From Pedobacter polysacchareus (GTDB taxonomy: Bacteria; Bacteroidota; Bacteroidia; Sphingobacteriales; Sphingobacteriaceae), in assembly GCF_019802255.1 (NCBI RefSeq), contig NZ_JAHYSS010000001.1, forward strand, positions 124,001-188,000: 64,000 nucleotides of DNA, given 5' to 3'. The notes under the pieces are model-generated. The model was not told the origin of the DNA. It made no database searches and saw nothing but the letters and a program-made list of their open reading frames with translations. Of the stretch, positions 63,316-64,000 are shown one piece after another (the first letter of the stretch is position 1; each line of letters opens with the position of its first letter). Both the position numbers and the translations under genes were made by a program.

Positions 63316-63406
63316 ATATTTTATATCTATTGAATTTTAACTTTTACTAGTTACTGATTTTCCTTATAATTATTACCAATCTGCAGGAGAATCGCGTATT
63401 TTTAAA

Positions 63407-64000
63407 TTATAAACCCAAAGCTGCGGATATCTCCAGCATTCTCTCAATTGGTTTACGTGCCTGCACAATAATATCAGCAGGAACTGTTACTTCAGGGCTT
63501 CCATTTTTTAAACATAAATAGAGTTTTTCCAAAGTATTTCTTTTCATATAAGGACAATCATTACAGGCACAGTTATTATTTGGTGGTGCCGGAATAAATG
63601 TTTTTGTCGGATTTGCTTTCTCCATCTGATGGATAATTCCGCTTTCCGTTGCTACAATAAATTCCTGAGCATCACTTTTTGTACTGTAATTCAATAATCC
63701 TGTAGTCGATCCAATGTAATCTGCCAGTTCCAAAACGGCCTCTTCACATTCCGGATGCGCAATAAACTTCGCATTGGGATGACGAGATTTCAATCTGGTG
63801 ATTTTTTCTCTCGAAAAAATCTCGTGGACCATACACGCACCATTCCAGAGCACTAAATCCCTGCCTGTTTTCTTAGCCACCCAGGCGCCTAAGTTTTTAT
63901 CCGGACCAAAAATGATCTTCGTATCCTTCGGAAGACTCTCCACAATTTGTACTGCATTCGTAGAGGTACAAACAATATCGCTCATTGCCTTCAATTCTGC
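63407..64000 (-). CDS. nadA: Quinolinate synthase NadA, C-terminal part
   Basis: The frame is open beyond the window end, so only about 197 C-terminal residues are visible; the true start lies outside. Conserved parts are the IVCTSTNAV loop, GACMVHEIF (cluster Cys), [11 protein letters not shown] and [12 protein letters not shown], which hold the Fe-S cluster ligands. NadA condenses iminoaspartate with dihydroxyacetone phosphate in NAD synthesis. The stop is at 63407. Confidence 0.95.
   Translation of the reverse strand, partial: AELKAMSDIVCTSTNAVQIVESLPKDTKIIFGPDKNLGAWVAKKTGRDLVLWNGACMVHEIFSREKITRLKSRHPNAKFIAHPECEEAVLELADYIGSTTGLLNYSTKSDAQEFIVATESGIIHQMEKANPTKTFIPAPPNNNCACNDCPYMKRNTLEKLYLCLKNGSPEVTVPADIIVQARKPIERMLEISAALGL

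Overview
The window looks like chromosomal DNA of a Bacteroidota member of the family Sphingobacteriaceae, most likely Pedobacter or a close relative. This is inferred from gene content: a SusC/SusD pair with ECF sigma and FecR, DUF4397 and DUF4302 lipoproteins, a HmuY-like protein, an S16 protein with an Ala/Glu-rich tail, and many start-proximal TAnnTTTG promoter boxes. No rRNA, tRNA, CRISPR array, insertion sequence or prophage was recognised.

Layout. 1-6633 (-) is the N-terminal part of a giant secreted protein made of about four units of roughly 540 residues, each a beta-helix plus a putative Ig-like module. 7099-14339 (-) holds an M3 peptidase, a sigma factor with a membrane-anchored beta-barrel partner, a DUF4397 lipoprotein and htpG. 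14494-19170 (+) holds two multi-pass membrane proteins, a HmuY-like protein, an M16 peptidase and def. 19167-21217 (-) holds a CarboxypepD_reg-like protein, a NifU C-domain protein and Mrp. 21334-24790 (+) holds an AsmA-like/GT51 transglycosylase, hpt and a phosphatidylserine decarboxylase. An apparently gene-free stretch of about 0.9 kb follows.

25778-29559 (-) is the rplS / trmD / rimM / rpsP neighbourhood, with three small HTH-like genes and a DnaA-box-like repeat cluster between rplS and trmD. 30012-34571 holds ybjQ, pfkA, a DsbD split over two genes, and birA. 34613-38959 (+) holds rsfS, ftsH, a LUD protein and a KAS III enzyme. 38985-43262 (-) holds a TPR-like protein, a zinc-ribbon/Nif3 pair, and TM2 and DUF2752 membrane proteins. 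43375-46941 (+) holds mfd and a DUF3820 gene. 47055-56601 (-) is an ECF sigma/FecR/SusC/SusD uptake locus ending in a zinc metallohydrolase lipoprotein and a DUF4302 lipoprotein. 56657-58607 (-) holds cdsA, a DUF2007 gene and a CPBP protease. 58661-64000 holds dus, apaG, a YugP-type protease, rmuC, thiL and the C-terminal part of nadA.

Most genes are housekeeping. The most distinctive parts are: (i) the uptake locus, whose two terminal lipoproteins share a homologous C-terminal domain of about 140 residues; (ii) the AsmA-like/GT51 fusion; (iii) the HTH trio and DnaA-box-like repeats inside the ribosomal-protein neighbourhood; (iv) four genes with TAnnTTTG exactly 4 nt before the start codon, suggesting leaderless mRNAs; (v) an Mrp ATPase without its usual CxxC, next to a NifU C-domain protein; and (vi) the sigma factor whose partner appears to link the inner membrane to an outer-membrane barrel. 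All calls come from reading the sequence by eye; no database search was run.
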